Of a stretch of DNA of 64,000 nucleotides, positions 20,777-33,915 are shown piece after piece. The position numbers and the translations under genes are program-made. Numbering within the stretch: the stretch's first letter is position 1; each line of letters starts with the position of its first letter. The notes beneath the pieces were generated by a model. That model was given only the letters and a program-made list of their open reading frames with translations. It was not told where the DNA came from and ran no database searches. Where the stretch lies: NCBI GenBank assembly GCA_023525715.1, contig JAKNSD010000063.1, forward strand, positions 620,001 to 684,000, given 5' to 3'. This DNA comes from Cichorium intybus. Taxonomy: Eukaryota; Streptophyta; Magnoliopsida; Asterales; Asteraceae.

Positions 20777-21730
20777 ATGGTATTTTCTTCTTCTTCATCT
20801 TCATCTGATGATGAGATGGTTTTCAACATATTTATTCAAGTGGTAGGCACAATTTTCGATCAAGAGGCTGAAAGTTTGGATGTCATCAAAAGGACTAGAG
20901 TTGTAATAACAGAGACCGTGTAGCTGTACACAAACTATGTGATTACTTTGTCAATGATTGCTTGTACGACCATAAGTCATTTAAACATGACTCTATTTGG
21001 GTAAACAACTATTTCTACATGATAATTTGAAAAAATTACGATTTCTTGCAATTGAGATCGGATGCTAGAGGTAGACGGTGTTTTAGTACTTATAAAAAGT
21101 GTATGACTATAGTTTGGCTTTTAGCATATGGCAGTACCGTTGATGCAATAGATGAAATTTTGAAAATTTCTTAGAAAATAGCACAAGAATGTACGCATTT
21201 TTTGTTGAATATACTATCAAGCTATACAGAAAAATATATTTATAGAAACCTAAGAAAATGATGTTGAACAATTATTTGTGGCATATAAAGAAACACATAG
21301 TTTCCTATGAATGCTTGGAAGCCTTGATTGTATGTATTGAGATTGAGAAAATTGTTCAAATGCATGGTGAGGTCAATTCATGCGAAGTGATGATGGAGTC
21401 CTGTCAATGTGACTAGGAGAAGTGGCATAACAAGATCTATGCTTTTGGCATGCATACTTTGGTGTTGTCGGGTCAAACAATGACATAGTTGTTCTTAATG
21501 CGTTATCGATATTCAATGATATTCTAACAGGAAAAGCATCTGACTAGCCGTTTGTAGTGAATATAAATCAATACAAACATGGGTATTACATTATTAATAA
21601 GATATATCTCGAGTATGCTACATTTTTCAAAACGTACCAATATCCATAAGATGATAAATGAAAATTTTTCAAGGCAGTGCAAGGACAAAAAGGGAAGGAT
21701 GTGGAATGGCAAGAAAAATGCAGATTTCCA
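20777..21730 (+). pseudogene. PIF/Harbinger transposase relic (ALP1-like, DDE_Tnp_4 class)
   Basis: Starts ATG plus a Ser/Asp run (MVFSSSSSSSDDE), typical of this plant family. Across several frames I read YKKCMTIVWLLAYGSTVDAI (21100-21150, the helix-turn-helix side) and GVVGSNNDIVVLNALSIFND (21466-21525). The second is the conserved block carrying a catalytic aspartate, followed by NQYKHGYYIINKIY and EYATFFKTY. Multiple stops and frameshifts (for example TAG soon after the SNNDIVVLN block) and missing segments make it dead. No terminal inverted repeats or TSD were identified around it. Confidence 0.8.
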
Positions 21731-21929
21731 CCTGTTTGACTTAAAGACCCAATAAGAAATTGATTGGACGATTCAGGCTCATTTTAAATTTTCTAATAAT
21801 GAATCTTGTGAAGTCAACTACCATAGTTCGTTTGTAATCCCATAAATAATGTTGTCAACATTGATTTGTACGAGCACTGTTCGATCTTCGAAAGAGGGTG
21901 GGACCAACAACTCCTTGTGTGAATCCAGG

Positions 21930-23190
21930 CCCTTCAAGTAACTTGGCTAAGTTTTCATACCAATACCTCAAATATTTTTTAATCAATACAACCTTATACA
22001 ACTTGTAATGATAATTTAGAAATCGTAGAATTTCGAACCTAAGAGGCTTTTATACATATACCTCTTATTTCGGTTCACTATTAAGGAAAGCACTTTTCAC
22101 GTCTATTTGATAAACGCTAATATTAGTGTATGCCACATACAAAAGAACAATATGTATGACCATAAGCCTTGGAAGTAGAGCGAAGGTCACTTTATAGTGT
22201 ATACCTTTAAATTGACTCTAGCCTTTTGTAACCAGTCGAGCTTTATTTCGTATAACTACCTTGTAATCATCTACTTAATTCCTAAAATCTCATCATGTCC
22301 CAACAAAAGAGTGGCTCTTGTACCAAACTTTACACTTTATCATTTCAAACTCTTCTAACTCCTCTTGCATAACAATAGTCTAGTCCGAGTGTTCCTAAAC
22401 CTTGTTTATAGTATTTGGCTCAATAACCAAAATGAAGGATGCATTATGCCATTCATCTTAAACTTCGAAGGCATATAAGGTTTGAACTCCTTTATTAGGA
22501 TTCTAATAACTTGGTTAGGCAGACGATCTCGAGTCTAAATATGTAGTCTTGGGGTTTAATGATCAACTAATGTAGTGGAGACTAATACTTGTATAATTCC
22601 ATGCTTCCCCTGAATATCATGAACTTCTATTATTGGCTCCTTTAGATGGTAGAGCATCCCACAAACTCCTTTTATATTCAGAAGAAGTGAAGTTTTCTAA
22701 GGAGTCGATAATATTTTTGATCTCTTTGTCTAGTCTCACTTGAAGTTGGAACTTGCCCTTGCTCTCCCTCGAAGGTTACATCTAATACTTGGCACTTAAA
22801 AAGATGGCACAATTATAAAGTTACTTTCCCCCTCAACTAGATAGGACGGTCCGTCAACAGTCGTCCCTATGGAGACAATTGGATCGGAGGCATCAAATAG
22901 TTGTAGAAGGGAAGCTTTGGAGACAACAATGACTTCAAAATCAATAAGCATCTCTAGAGCACCTAAAAGACAGTCAATATCTACATCGTTAAAAATTTTA
23001 TGAATATGGCTTCTTGAAGGAGCTTCATTACTCTACATTATATGAGTGGAGCAATACTTGTATTTTGCCCGGTAGGCGTATTAATAATCAAAGTTGATAT
23101 CAAAGATTTCTTCCATAACTCTGGTGCATTGTTTAAGAACTCTAAAGACTACTCCTTGGTGGAATAACCAAAGAAAATGGCTTTTGCCTT
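21930..23190 (-). pseudogene. Ty1/copia pol fragment, degraded
   Basis: Minus strand. AIFFGYSTKE (about 23185-23150) resembles the integrase end (FLGYS..KAY). EHSDWTIVMQEELEEFE (about 22400-22350) matches the start of copia RT (..DW..AMQEEL..FE). Below it come blocks like QKARVNLK (KARLVA) and YQIDVKSAFLN (YQMDVKSAFLNG). Frequent stops and frame changes. No LTRs were found for it. Confidence 0.7.
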
Positions 23191-24149
23191 TATATTATTT
23201 TGGTTGAGATTTGATCAGACGATCTCAGTTATTCTTTATGAAGCAACTGCAACCAAAGATATGAAAGAGTTAAAGATGATGATATATATTGAAATGATGG
23301 TGATGAGGTATACAAATATACTAATAATGGAAATGTATTTAGCAATCAAAGAATATTTATTGAGGTATATGTGACGTACTTGTATGGTAAAAAATAAAAT
23401 GACAATATAAAGAAAAAAGCAATATTGTATATATGGAAATGTCAATGAACTATGACAATTACATTAGTTATTTAACTTAGATGCACCACACGTCCAATCA
23501 TACAAACATCTTCAACAAGGTCTAAACTAATGTATAAAAAAGTCCATCACCCACATTTGTTTACAAACCAAGTGTACATATGATATAATAAATAGGTATT
23601 ACCAAAACATGAACCAAAACAACTATCATACCATTTTCCTGACAAAAATATCCCCTTTACCAACCTACCTAGTTAAAGTTCACTGGCTTATCAGTTGTAG
23701 AACTACCACAATTTTTTTTAATAAACATATTTCTTCAAATTGAGTTACACTATCCTCTTAAGTGGTTTTCTTTTTATATTTCTTATCGAATGTTATAAAC
23801 CACGGTATATATTACCCTTCATTATCACCGCCGTTTCAATGTCTATCATCCTCTTTATTACACGATACTTATTATCATCGGTGACTTGTTCCATATTATA
23901 TTCAATCGATTATCTACAACTTTTATGTTTTGAATTACTTATGAAATTCTTTAGATTTCTACTTATAAGGCTCTAAACATATCTGGCTAGAAGGATCATC
24001 CATCTTAAATTTGAATTTAATAATACTTGATGTTCTAAAATATATATTAGGAGTACTACAACTCTCTCCTACTAACCTTTGGCTGAATGTTTCTATATTT
24101 TGAAGTATAAGACCAATTGCATGATGTGTTCACTCATATCAACATTTGG
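23191..24149. other. Unassigned AT-rich intergenic DNA
   Basis: No coding frame above background and no inverted or direct repeat that I could define. Possibly eroded transposon sequence. Confidence 0.4.
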
Positions 24150-24154
24150 ATCAA

Positions 24155-26706
24155 TGTAACACCCGGCTTTTAAAACAAAAACACCCCTGAAAATGTTTCA
24201 TTTAAAACAAAGGTTTCAATACGTAAAACCATAACAAAATGGGTATATTTTATTAAAAACGGGTACAAGTGTATCAAGGAGAGTATAAAATACCATAGTC
24301 TCCTTTGAAGCCGGGCTGCTACTGACAGCATCTAAAAGTCCCACTTCTTTAGTCACGGACTCTATCTTTTCCCTTATTAGCATCATGCTAACCTGCAGGG
24401 ACATTTAACAAATAACGTGAGCTATAAAGCTCAGTGAGTAATCGTATCTGCAAATAACATGTATAAAAATACATTCATATATCTGTCTGGATATCGGATC
24501 CAAACTCCTAGCCTTACTGGCTGACCACATATCTCTTAGGATTTCACATCCTACTTCATAGCCTTACAGGCTAAACCATAGTAACATGTAATTATCAAGC
24601 CATGTCAGTTATTTGCACATTTAATCATTTTTAACCATTTCTGTCCCATGTTTCTTAGTCACATTTGACTGCACCATATATCATGGCTATATAAGCCGCA
24701 CCATGTGTCGTAGCTATATAAGCCGCACCAGAACATTTTCAATATACAAGTCATAGCCCAAAGGCCGCACCAGCTGGGCTCAGTAACCCGGTATCATGGT
24801 CAAAAGACCGCACCATTTGGACTCAAAGTCCAATATCATAGCCATAAGGCCGCACCATTTTTATATAACAATATCATAACCGTATAGGCCGCACCAGTTG
24901 TATATAGCATCCAGTATCATAGCCATATAGGCCGCACCAGTTGGATATAGCATCCAATATCATAGCCACAAGTGGTCGCACCATTTAATAACGTTTTATA
25001 TCATAGTCATTTATGGCTCACGGGTTTACCCCGCTTTTGCCTAGACTCACGGCTCCGTTCTTGTCATTTCATTGACTCACGGCTTATCCGGTATTGTCTT
25101 TTTATTGACTCACAGCTCCGTTCTTGTCTTTCTTAGACTCACGACTTATCTGATATTGTCGTATTAATGACTCACAGCTCCGTTCTTGTCTATCGCAGAC
25201 TCACGGTTTATCTAGTATTGTCTTTTCCATGCATCTGTAAACTGTCAAATTTCGTCCCCCGAATCTGTTTCAATCTGTAACAGTTCAATCAATACATATC
25301 ATATATGATATAAGTGAGATTACTCACCTGGATACTTGCTACAATTGTATCCCGTTAGCTCTTGCGTTCTTGCACCTTTATTAATACACTTGTCCGTTGC
25401 CTATTCATTTATTTATATAACAAATGATCATAGGTTAATCACCATTTCAGTTGACTCTAATACATAAGAGTCTATATAGCACATTTCAGATCATATCTAG
25501 ATGATAAATCTTCATTTACCATCTTTCTAAAAATTATACATTTTCCCAAAATACACGTATTTTGCTACAGCACTTTCGGGAGGTCGTATACGTATTCCGA
25601 CAATTTTCCATGAAGTTTCACAACATATTAGACCTATGTTTAAAATTTCAGGTCAATCGGACAAGTCTAGCATCAAATTCATATTTGGAAATCTTCCAAA
25701 TTTAAACAGGGAGCTCAAACCTGCATCTGCCGCAGGCTCGCGTCGCGAGCCCCCTATGGGTCGCGTCGCGATTGCTGCAAAACAGACCAGGAACTCCGAT
25801 TTAATGCTATAAAATCCCATTTTCTCTTATTAAGCCCTTATTGCATGACTTAATCATTAGGGGTTTGTTCCAGGACCAAAACCCTTCATTTACTTCAAAT
25901 TTTTAGCCATGGAAATCATAGATTTCAACCATTCCCAAAAATTCCCGTTTTTGCATTTTCAATCCAAAAACCGAAATTATCAAAGATTAATCACTTCTAA
26001 TGATTTAGTTGAACTAAAATAACATCTAGAAGTCATTATTAACCATTAGAACCAATTTAATCACAAGAACTCAAAATCTAGGGTTCTTGACCAAAGTTGC
26101 TAATTTCAACAATAGCAACATACTTTCATATCTTTGAGTTATGTTCTTAGCATATGACTTATTAGAAGTTTAGAACCATAAACTTCATGATTCTTGACTG
26201 AAATTTCAGTCACAAAAGTTCTCCCATGAAGAACACACAAAAACTTGGGTTAGAAGTTTCTTACTAACCTTAATTGCTTGAAAACTTCAAGCTCCAAGCT
26301 ATTAATCCGATTCCACACTTCAATCCTCATGAATTCTGCAGGAATCGTGCTCCAGAAAACCCTCCCGATCATCACCAATGTTCTGCACATTTGAGGGGAG
26401 TTTTCAACATTTTATATTTTCCAGATTTACATTTTTAGTCCCTAAGTTCCATTTCTTGGACTTTTACCACAATAATCAAGTTTTATTACAATAAAACTTT
26501 CATTCCTTATCCTTTCGCCACAAGCAAAAATATTTTTACATAATTGGTCCTTCACATGGTCAAGTGACCAAATTACCCTTTTATGGTAAAATGACCAATT
26601 TACCCTTTTTCTAGTATTAACTTTCTAATACTTAGAACACCATGTTAAATCATAAATACACTATGATTAACATTGTAATACTTAACAAAAGTATCGTGGT
26701 GTTACA
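24155..26706 (-). repeat. 3' LTR of family C copy 1
   Basis: Ends TGTAACA...TGTTACA. It contains an array of short hairpins (about 24670-25240), with units built around GGCCGCACCA and CTCACGGCT, and a CpG palindrome cluster TCGCGTCGCGA near 25738-25776. It has one 27-bp array unit more than the other LTR. Confidence 0.9.
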
Positions 26707-26719
26707 AATTCTCCCCTCC

Positions 26720-29300
26720 TTCAAAAGATTTCGTCCCCGAAATCATACAAAGAGTTGGGTATATTTCTTACAAATTCTACCAAAGATAGACGATCTTCTC
26801 ATCTTCCACCAGGGTCTGTTGTGCAAATTTCAAGCATATCTTCTAGAGTCTGCATCAATATCTCGCCTCGTCTATCAATCTGCAAATCATATACAGTACT
26901 TACTAGTACTTTTGAACTAATTTTTCTTGGGATTTATGCCAAAATCAGCGAATAATTCCATTATCTCGACCCGATACAGTCGACACCGGTAACGCACGTC
27001 GACAAATTTCTCTTTCCATGTAGTTTTTCACTACCTTTCGATTTTAATTTCTTCCCTAGTCGGTATAAATTTGCGCTGGTTTCATCATTCGATCAACAAT
27101 TTCCCATTTGATGTTATACCCATACGATACTTGCGAAGACTTTATTACAAAGTCTATAATTATATCGTCCCTTTTTCTTCTTTGGGCTGACAACGGCTAA
27201 ATTTCTCTGTATGCTTCTAATGGTTTGGCTTTACTTTCACACAAGTCAAACACTTTTCACATGTCTTTCAATGTCTTTCTTTAGTCCCGGCCACCAATAC
27301 ATAGGTTATATCATCCTACACAGTTTGGTACTGCCCCGGGCATTTTGCATATCTACCCCAATATACATCTTTTAAGGGTAAATTTCATATCTCGCTTTGC
27401 TTTGGAACTCACATACACAACCACCAAGGGTTTTTAATCGTCGTGAGTTTCTAACTAGCTTCTTTCAATAGCTATTCATTCATTCACTTTTCACGTTTTC
27501 AAACTTGCACACTTCTTTCGGTGCTACCCGAATCAACTCAGGTAATCAATTTGCCACACTCACGCATGTGGTTGTTTCTTTCAAAAGATACTCTTTTCGA
27601 TTCAAGGCATCTATAATCACATTTGCTTTACCGAGAGAGTATAAGATTTCACAACCGAAATCTTTAAGTAACCCATCTATCTTTGCTATCTCATATTTAG
27701 CTTCCTTTTGATCAATTAGGTACTTCAAACTTTTATGATCCGTACAAACAGTAAGCTTTACACCATACAAGTAGTGTCTCTAAAGCTTCAATGCCAAATC
27801 ATAATTGCTACTGCAATGTTACGTACCCAAAATTAATTCTGGATGCATTTCTGTAAAATAAATTATCTTCTCCGATTAGCGATAATGCTAACACCGGAGC
27901 TTCACATAAGGTTTGTCTCAACCTTTGAAAAGTTACTTGTGGTCTTTCTACCCACTCCAACTTTTCACTTTTCTTGACCAACTTTAGTCAACTAGACAAC
28001 AATCAAGGAGCAGTTTTCTACAACTCTCCTACAGCAACGTGTCAATTTAAGGAAACCACAATTTTAGTCAGATTCCTCAGGCGGTTCCCGTTTTATCACA
28101 GCATCATTTCCACTGGATCTACTTTATCATCTTTGGCACTATTAACATGCCCAAAGAATTGAAACTTCTTTTAGCTAAATTTCACACTTGGAAACTTCGC
28201 ATATCACTTTTCTCCACGAAGTAACTCCAATATCTGGTACAAATGTACATCATATTCAGTCTGGTTTCGAGAATATCAGATTCGCGGTAGTCAATGCACA
28301 CACATATCAACTTGTCTTTCTTCTTTTCAAACAAGATAGAGCTTCACTCAATGACATACACGGTCTTATGAAACCCTGTTTAAAAATTTTCTTCTGATTA
28401 TTTTCCCACTCTGCCATCTCTGCAGATGCTAATCATTATAGAACCTGAATAACAGAAATGGCTCCCAAAACCAGTTTAATCATAAACTCTTCTCATCAAT
28501 CTGGCAGAAATTCTGGAAGTTCCTTCGGAAGAAACATCCGAGAATTTATTTAAAGTTTTACACTTCTATCGCCACTTTATTTAGCTTGGCCTATACTGCA
28601 TATGCCAACTAAAACATCCTTCCTTTACTAACCCTTCTCCGATTTTAAGCAAAGGAAAATAACCGGTATTCTCAACAACGGTCATTTACCGTAGATTTTG
28701 CTCCATTTCATTTCTGATTTTTGAACCATAATGTTCTTATTTCTACAATTCGTGTTAGCATCATTCATTGCTAACCAATTCATACGCATCATTACTTCAG
28801 ATTCATTGGTAGTCATCGGCTTCAGATTTATAGGGAAAAATGGTCCCGTAAATCCTAAGCAGACAACCTCCCAGGTGTTCAATATCTCGAACATATTTGC
28901 TATCTACTATAGCTACTTCCAAAATGTCATCCATAATCGTTGATGAAATATTCAGACAAGACATCAAAGTCACCGATCCAAAGCATAGCTTCATGGATCA
29001 TATATAACATACACGGGGTTTATATTCAAAACAATCATATATAAGACCATATCAGTCTACTCACGAGCTTCTTCCATAGTCTGCTGAAATGCTCATGGTA
29101 CCACTGGTCCTTTTCGGCCGTTCATTTCTTCTTTCTTTTCTCCCTGTTCTTTCTTGGGTTTATTACCCGTTACTCCACATTTAGCATGTGAACATTTCGT
29201 AGGAAAGTGATCTATAGCTCCGCGCTAGAAACACTTCCATTCCATCCAACAAGCTCGAGCAATATGCTCCTGTTTTCTACGATTCCAACAATTCAACGGT
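26720..29300 (-). pseudogene. Condensed gag-pol remnant of family C copy 1
   Basis: Minus strand. Protease-like GPFFPINLKPMTTNE..MNWLAMNDAN (28850-28730), RT-like FEKKKDKLICVCIDYRE (about 28350-28290) and KEVSILWA-type text (28165), RNase H with CTDHKSLKYLIDQKEAKYEI (27770-27600), and integrase PMYWWPG/KDIERHVKSV-type text (27330-27245). The RT catalytic centre and much of each domain are missing. Stops and frameshifts are present throughout. Confidence 0.7.
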
Positions 29301-29817
29301 AGAGTCTCAACTCTACAATTTTCTTAGTGCTTTTCGTGCACTTTTCACACCACATCACTTCTTTGTTTTGGTCCCTTCCCTTTAAGGTTGGACCTAATTC
29401 GTGTTAACTTCTTCTGAAGCGTCCACCATTATTTTTCTGCTTTTCTTGTAGTCTCAACTACTTTTCTTTCACCTTGAATTTTAGTCAGGGTGAGCAACCA
29501 GTTTCTTTTTCTGACCACATCAGCTAATATTGCTTGTCATGTGGATTTTCTGCTACTTGTCTCTTTGCCCCTCATTCAATGGAGCCTTGAAAAAGGGCTT
29601 GTCCGCCTCTTAAAGCTCCACGCCCTAAATTCCTCCAAATAAGATTCGCTGCTCATACTTCTTATACGTCAGAAGTCAGTAACGGTTAGGTTATATATGT
29701 TTAATAACAACTATATACACCTAACTATACATCATGTCTACTATCTCTCAAGGTTTAAGTCCAGGAATCTACTCTATAGACACCTAGTTCACTTAAACCA
29801 CGGCTCTGATACCAACT

Positions 29818-32342
29818 TGTAACACCCGGCTTTTAAAACAAAAGCACCCCCGAAAATGTTTCATTTAAAACAAAGGTTTCAATACGTAAAACCATAACAA
29901 AAGGGGTATATTTTATTAAAAACGGGTACAAGTGTATCAAGGAGAGTATAAAATACCATAGTCTCCTTTGAAGCCAGGCTGCTACTGACAGCATCTAAAA
30001 GTCCCACTTCTTTAGTCACGGACTCTATCTTTTCCCTTATTAGGATCATGCTAACCAGCAGGGACATTTAACAAATAACGTGAGCTATAAAGCTCAGTGA
30101 GTAATCGTATCTGCAAATAACATGTATAAAAATACATTCATATATCTGTCTGGATATCGGATCCAAACTCCTAGCCTTACTGGTTGACCACATATCTCTT
30201 AGGATTTCACATCCTACTTCATAGCCTTACAGGCTAAACCATAGTAACCTGTAATTATCAAGCCACGTCAGTTATTTGCACATTTAATCATTTTTAACCA
30301 TTTCAGTCTCATGTTTCTTAGTCACAATTGACTGCACCATATATCATGGCTATATAAGCCGCACCAGAACATTTTCAATATACAAGTCATAGCCCAAAGG
30401 CCGCACCAGCTGGGCTCAGTAACCTGGCATCATGGTCAAAAGACCGCACCATTTGGACTCAAAGTCCAATATCATAGCCATAAGGCCGCACCATTTTTAT
30501 ATAACAATATCATAGCCGTATAGGCCGCACCAGTTGGATATAGCATCCAGTATCATAGCCCTATAGGCCGCACCAGTTGGATATAGCATCCAATATCATA
30601 GCCACAAGTGGCCGCACCATTTAATAACGTTTTATATCATAGTCATTTATGGCTCACGGGTTTACCCCGCTTTTGCCTAGACTCACGGCTCCGTTCTTGT
30701 CATTTCATTGACTCACGGCTTATCCGGTATTGTCTTTTTATTGACTCACAGCTCCGTTCTTGTCTTTCTTAGACTCACGGCTTATCTGGTATTGTCGTAT
30801 TAATGACTCACAGCTCCGTTCTTGTCTATCGCAGACTCACGGTTTATCTAGTATTGTCTTTTCCATGCATCTGTAAACTGTCAAATTTCGTCCCCCGAAT
30901 CTGTTTCAATCTGTAACAGTTCAATCAATACATATCATATATGATATAAGTGAGATTACTCACCTGGATACTTGCTACAATTGTATCCCGTTAGCTCTTG
31001 CGTTCTTGCACCTTTATCAATACACTTGTCCGTTACCTATTCATTTATTTATATAACAAATGATCATAGGTTAATCACCATTTCAGTTGACTCTAATACA
31101 TAAGAGTCTATATAGCACATTTCAGATCATATCTAGATGATAAATCTTCATTTACCATATTTCTAAAAATTATACATTTTCCCAAAATACACGTATTTTG
31201 CTATAGTACTTTCGGGAGGTCGTATACGTATTCCGACAATTTTCCATGAAGTTTCACAACATATTAGACTTATGTTTAAAATTTCAGGTCAATCGGACAA
31301 GTCTAGCATCAAATTCATATTTGGAAATCTTCCAAATTTTAACAGGGAGCTCAAACCTGCATCTGCCGCAGGCTCGCGTCGCGAGCCCCCTATGGGTCGC
31401 GTCGCGATTGCTGCAAAACAGACCAGGAACTCCGATTTAATGCTATAAAATCCCATTTTCTCTTATTAAGCCCTTATTGCATGACTTAATCAGTAGGGGT
31501 TTGTTCCAGGACCAAAACCCTTCATTTACTTCAAATTTTTAGCCATGGAAATCATAGATTTCAACCATTTCCAAAAATTCCCGTTTTTTCATTTTCAATC
31601 CAAAAACCGAAATTATCAAAGATTAATCACTTCTAATGATTTAGTTGAACTAAAATAACATCTAGAAGTCATTATTAACCATTAGAACCAATTTAATCAT
31701 AAGAACTCAAAATCTAGGGTTCTTGACCAAAGTTGCTAATTTCAACAATAGCAACATACTTTCATATCTTTGAGTTATGTTCTTAACATATGACTTATTA
31801 GAAGTTTAGAACCATAAACCTCATGATTCTTGACTGAAATTTCAGTCACAAAAGTTCTCCCATGAAGAACACACAAAAACTTGGGTTAGAAGTTTCTTAC
31901 TAACCTTAATTGCTTGAAAACTTCAAGCTCCAAGCTATTAATCTGGTTCCACACTTCAATCTTCATGAATTCTGCAGGAATCGTGCTCCAGAAAACCCTC
32001 CCGATCATCACCAATGTTCTGCACATTTGAGGGGAGTTTTCAACATTTTATATTTTCCAGATTTACATTTTTAGTCCCTAAGTTCCATTTCTTGGACTTT
32101 TGCCACAATAATCAAGTTTTATTACAATAAAACTTTCATTCCTTATCCTTTTGCCACAAGCAAAAATATTTTTACATAATTGGTCCTTCACATGGTTAAG
32201 TGACCAAATTACCCTTTTATGGTAAAATGACCAATTTACCCTTTTTCTAGTATTAACTTTCTAATACTTAGAACACCATGTTAAATCATAAATACACTAT
32301 TATTAACATTGTAATGCTTAACAAAAGTATCGTGGTGTTACA
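29818..32342 (-). repeat. 5' LTR of family C copy 1
   Basis: 2525 bp, same ends as the left LTR, with scattered substitutions. It lacks one 27-bp hairpin unit present at about 24690-24730. CpG palindromes lie at about 31372-31408. Confidence 0.9.
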
Positions 32343-32922
32343 ATCAACCACTTTCAAACGATCATAACCTCCTTCATTCTTTTTCCTATGCTATCACAAC
32401 CATGTGTACTATAACTTTCAATTAGAAAGTTCCTACTTATTAGCTCCGGATCTTGACTTATTAAGATCCAAACATGGCTCGTAGAAATGTCCCATTTACA
32501 AATAAGTTTTTACACTGAGTTTTTGTCCAACTTTGCAAGTTGTACTTCCTTAATATGAACTCCTTAATTTAAACCGAATTTTGTCTTATTTCATTTTCAT
32601 TCCCCCCTAAATATTACATTTTTGCCCTTTTCCTTTATCTTGCCTCTATGGTAGGGTTTCAAGGTCCTAACGTTGATACATTTTTATCATTTTATATGAA
32701 ATTATACTCATATTATTTTCCTAATTTTACCCTTGAACTTTGTGCACTTGTATCATAATTATATAAAGTTATATAATTTACTATATTGGTTACTTTTACT
32801 ATTATTTTCCTTGTTGGTCATGTGAAATGACCATTTTACCCCTTTATTACCATTTGCCATAATTTTCTGACTTATTTTATTTTCCTTCTTACTTTCTTAG
32901 CATCCAAATTCTGAATGTTACA
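32343..32922 (-). repeat. Possible older LTR remnant
   Basis: AT-rich sequence that ends GAATGTTACA (32913-32922) and resembles in style the U3 region of family C and of the LTR ending at 42351. No partner LTR was found. Confidence 0.3.
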
Positions 32923-33858
32923 TAACCCGACCCTCACTCCAACCCCTACATGCCTAAACACACACCCACGCCCACACTCACCTCACACACTTGCCCCTAC
33001 CTTACCCCACCCCCACCCCACCCTACCCCTACCCACTGATACACCCTACCAAAGCACATCCACACCAGCAACAAAGCCACGATGAGAGCAACAACAAAAC
33101 CATCTTCCTAGGTTTAGATTAGTCTAGGAAGTAGAGATGGTAGCTTGGCTCCCACAATTACATATCACCATTGCTTAGATCCTTGGGAGGTTTGTGTATT
33201 TTTCAGTAACAAAGTGAGGAGAAGTGAGGATTTTCGAAGAAGGCGGTGGGTTTTTAAATCCTCATTAGACGTTGGGGGTGTCAACATAGTGAATTTACCA
33301 AAAAGCCCTCACGTGAGGATCACCTAATATGTACTAACAGAGCAACATAGACGGTAATCCCAAGAGGGACCAACAATGTAATAAAAAGCCAAACACACAC
33401 CAGTTTTGTGAAATTAAAAAACTAGGAATGAAAACTGTAAAATCATATAAATCACACGAAACGTAATTTCTTCAATCAATTATTATCCGACACAAGAAGC
33501 ACCAATTAACTATATGAAGATAAAAAGGAGAATTTAAAAATCGACAAAAATCAGTTTTTAAAAAGCGCTTAAATCACTTATTTGATGATGAAAAGAAATT
33601 ATAATTGAGAAGTTAAAATGCGTTGGCTTCATAACAACATCCATCAAAACCCCAATTCAGGTTTGCACAATCCAAACACTTTTCGACAAGATTTGGAATA
33701 ATCAAATACGCAAGAATCTATGGATCTGCAGAAGAAGATGGTTTGGGGCTGCTAATCAGGTTTCGGATTTTCTAAAACAGGGAAGACTGGGACTACGTGT
33801 CTACTTGGATTAGTCAACAATTTCGCCACACTTTAAATCTACTGGAAGAACTAGGACA
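32923..33858. other. C-rich repeat, then upstream region of the host gene
   Basis: 32925-33045 is a C-rich CCCACCCC/CCCTACC simple repeat related to those at 42988 and 57650. From 33100 to 33858 no frame is convincing. This should contain the promoter and 5' leader of the gene at 33908, but I cannot point to a clear TATA box. Confidence 0.4.
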
Positions 33859-33915
33859 ATGAGACGAGATGGAAATTTGATTTTTGTAGGAAACATGACG
33901 ACGAGTAATGAATGA
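33859..33915 (+). promoter_or_regulatory. Upstream ORF overlapping the host gene start
   Basis: ATG 33859 opens an 18-codon frame (a second in-frame ATG at 33895) that stops at TGA 33913-33915, eight bases into the main coding sequence (ATG 33908), in another frame. Ribosomes starting here would bypass the main ATG, so it could lower translation. Alternatively this is the true N-terminus broken by a 4-bp tandem duplication, ATGAATGA at 33908-33915. Confidence 0.45.

Larger units (their letters stand above)
24155..32342 (-). mobile_element. Chromovirus-like Ty3 retrotransposon with shrunken pol (family C, copy 1)
   Basis: Two LTRs (24155-26706, 2552 bp; 29818-32342, 2525 bp) flanked by the TSD ATCAA (24150-24154 and 32343-32347). 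The initiator-Met primer site at 29803-29814 and the purine tract GGAGGGGAGAATT (minus, 26707-26719) show minus orientation. The interior is only 3.1 kb and keeps scraps of Gag-protease, RT, RNase H and integrase in normal order but each shortened. Tekay/Del-type chromoviruses share this LTR style and primer (family knowledge). It is non-autonomous. The same family supplies the LTRs at 43592 and 58299. Confidence 0.9.

Noticed and set aside
24670..25240. CRISPR-like array
   Set aside because: Repeat units alternate with short linkers but the variable parts are palindromic, not spacers. The context is a plant LTR.
33145..33327. 60-codon frame upstream of the DUF616 gene
   Set aside because: No similarity to known domains, no splice or start context, and composition like its non-coding surroundings.
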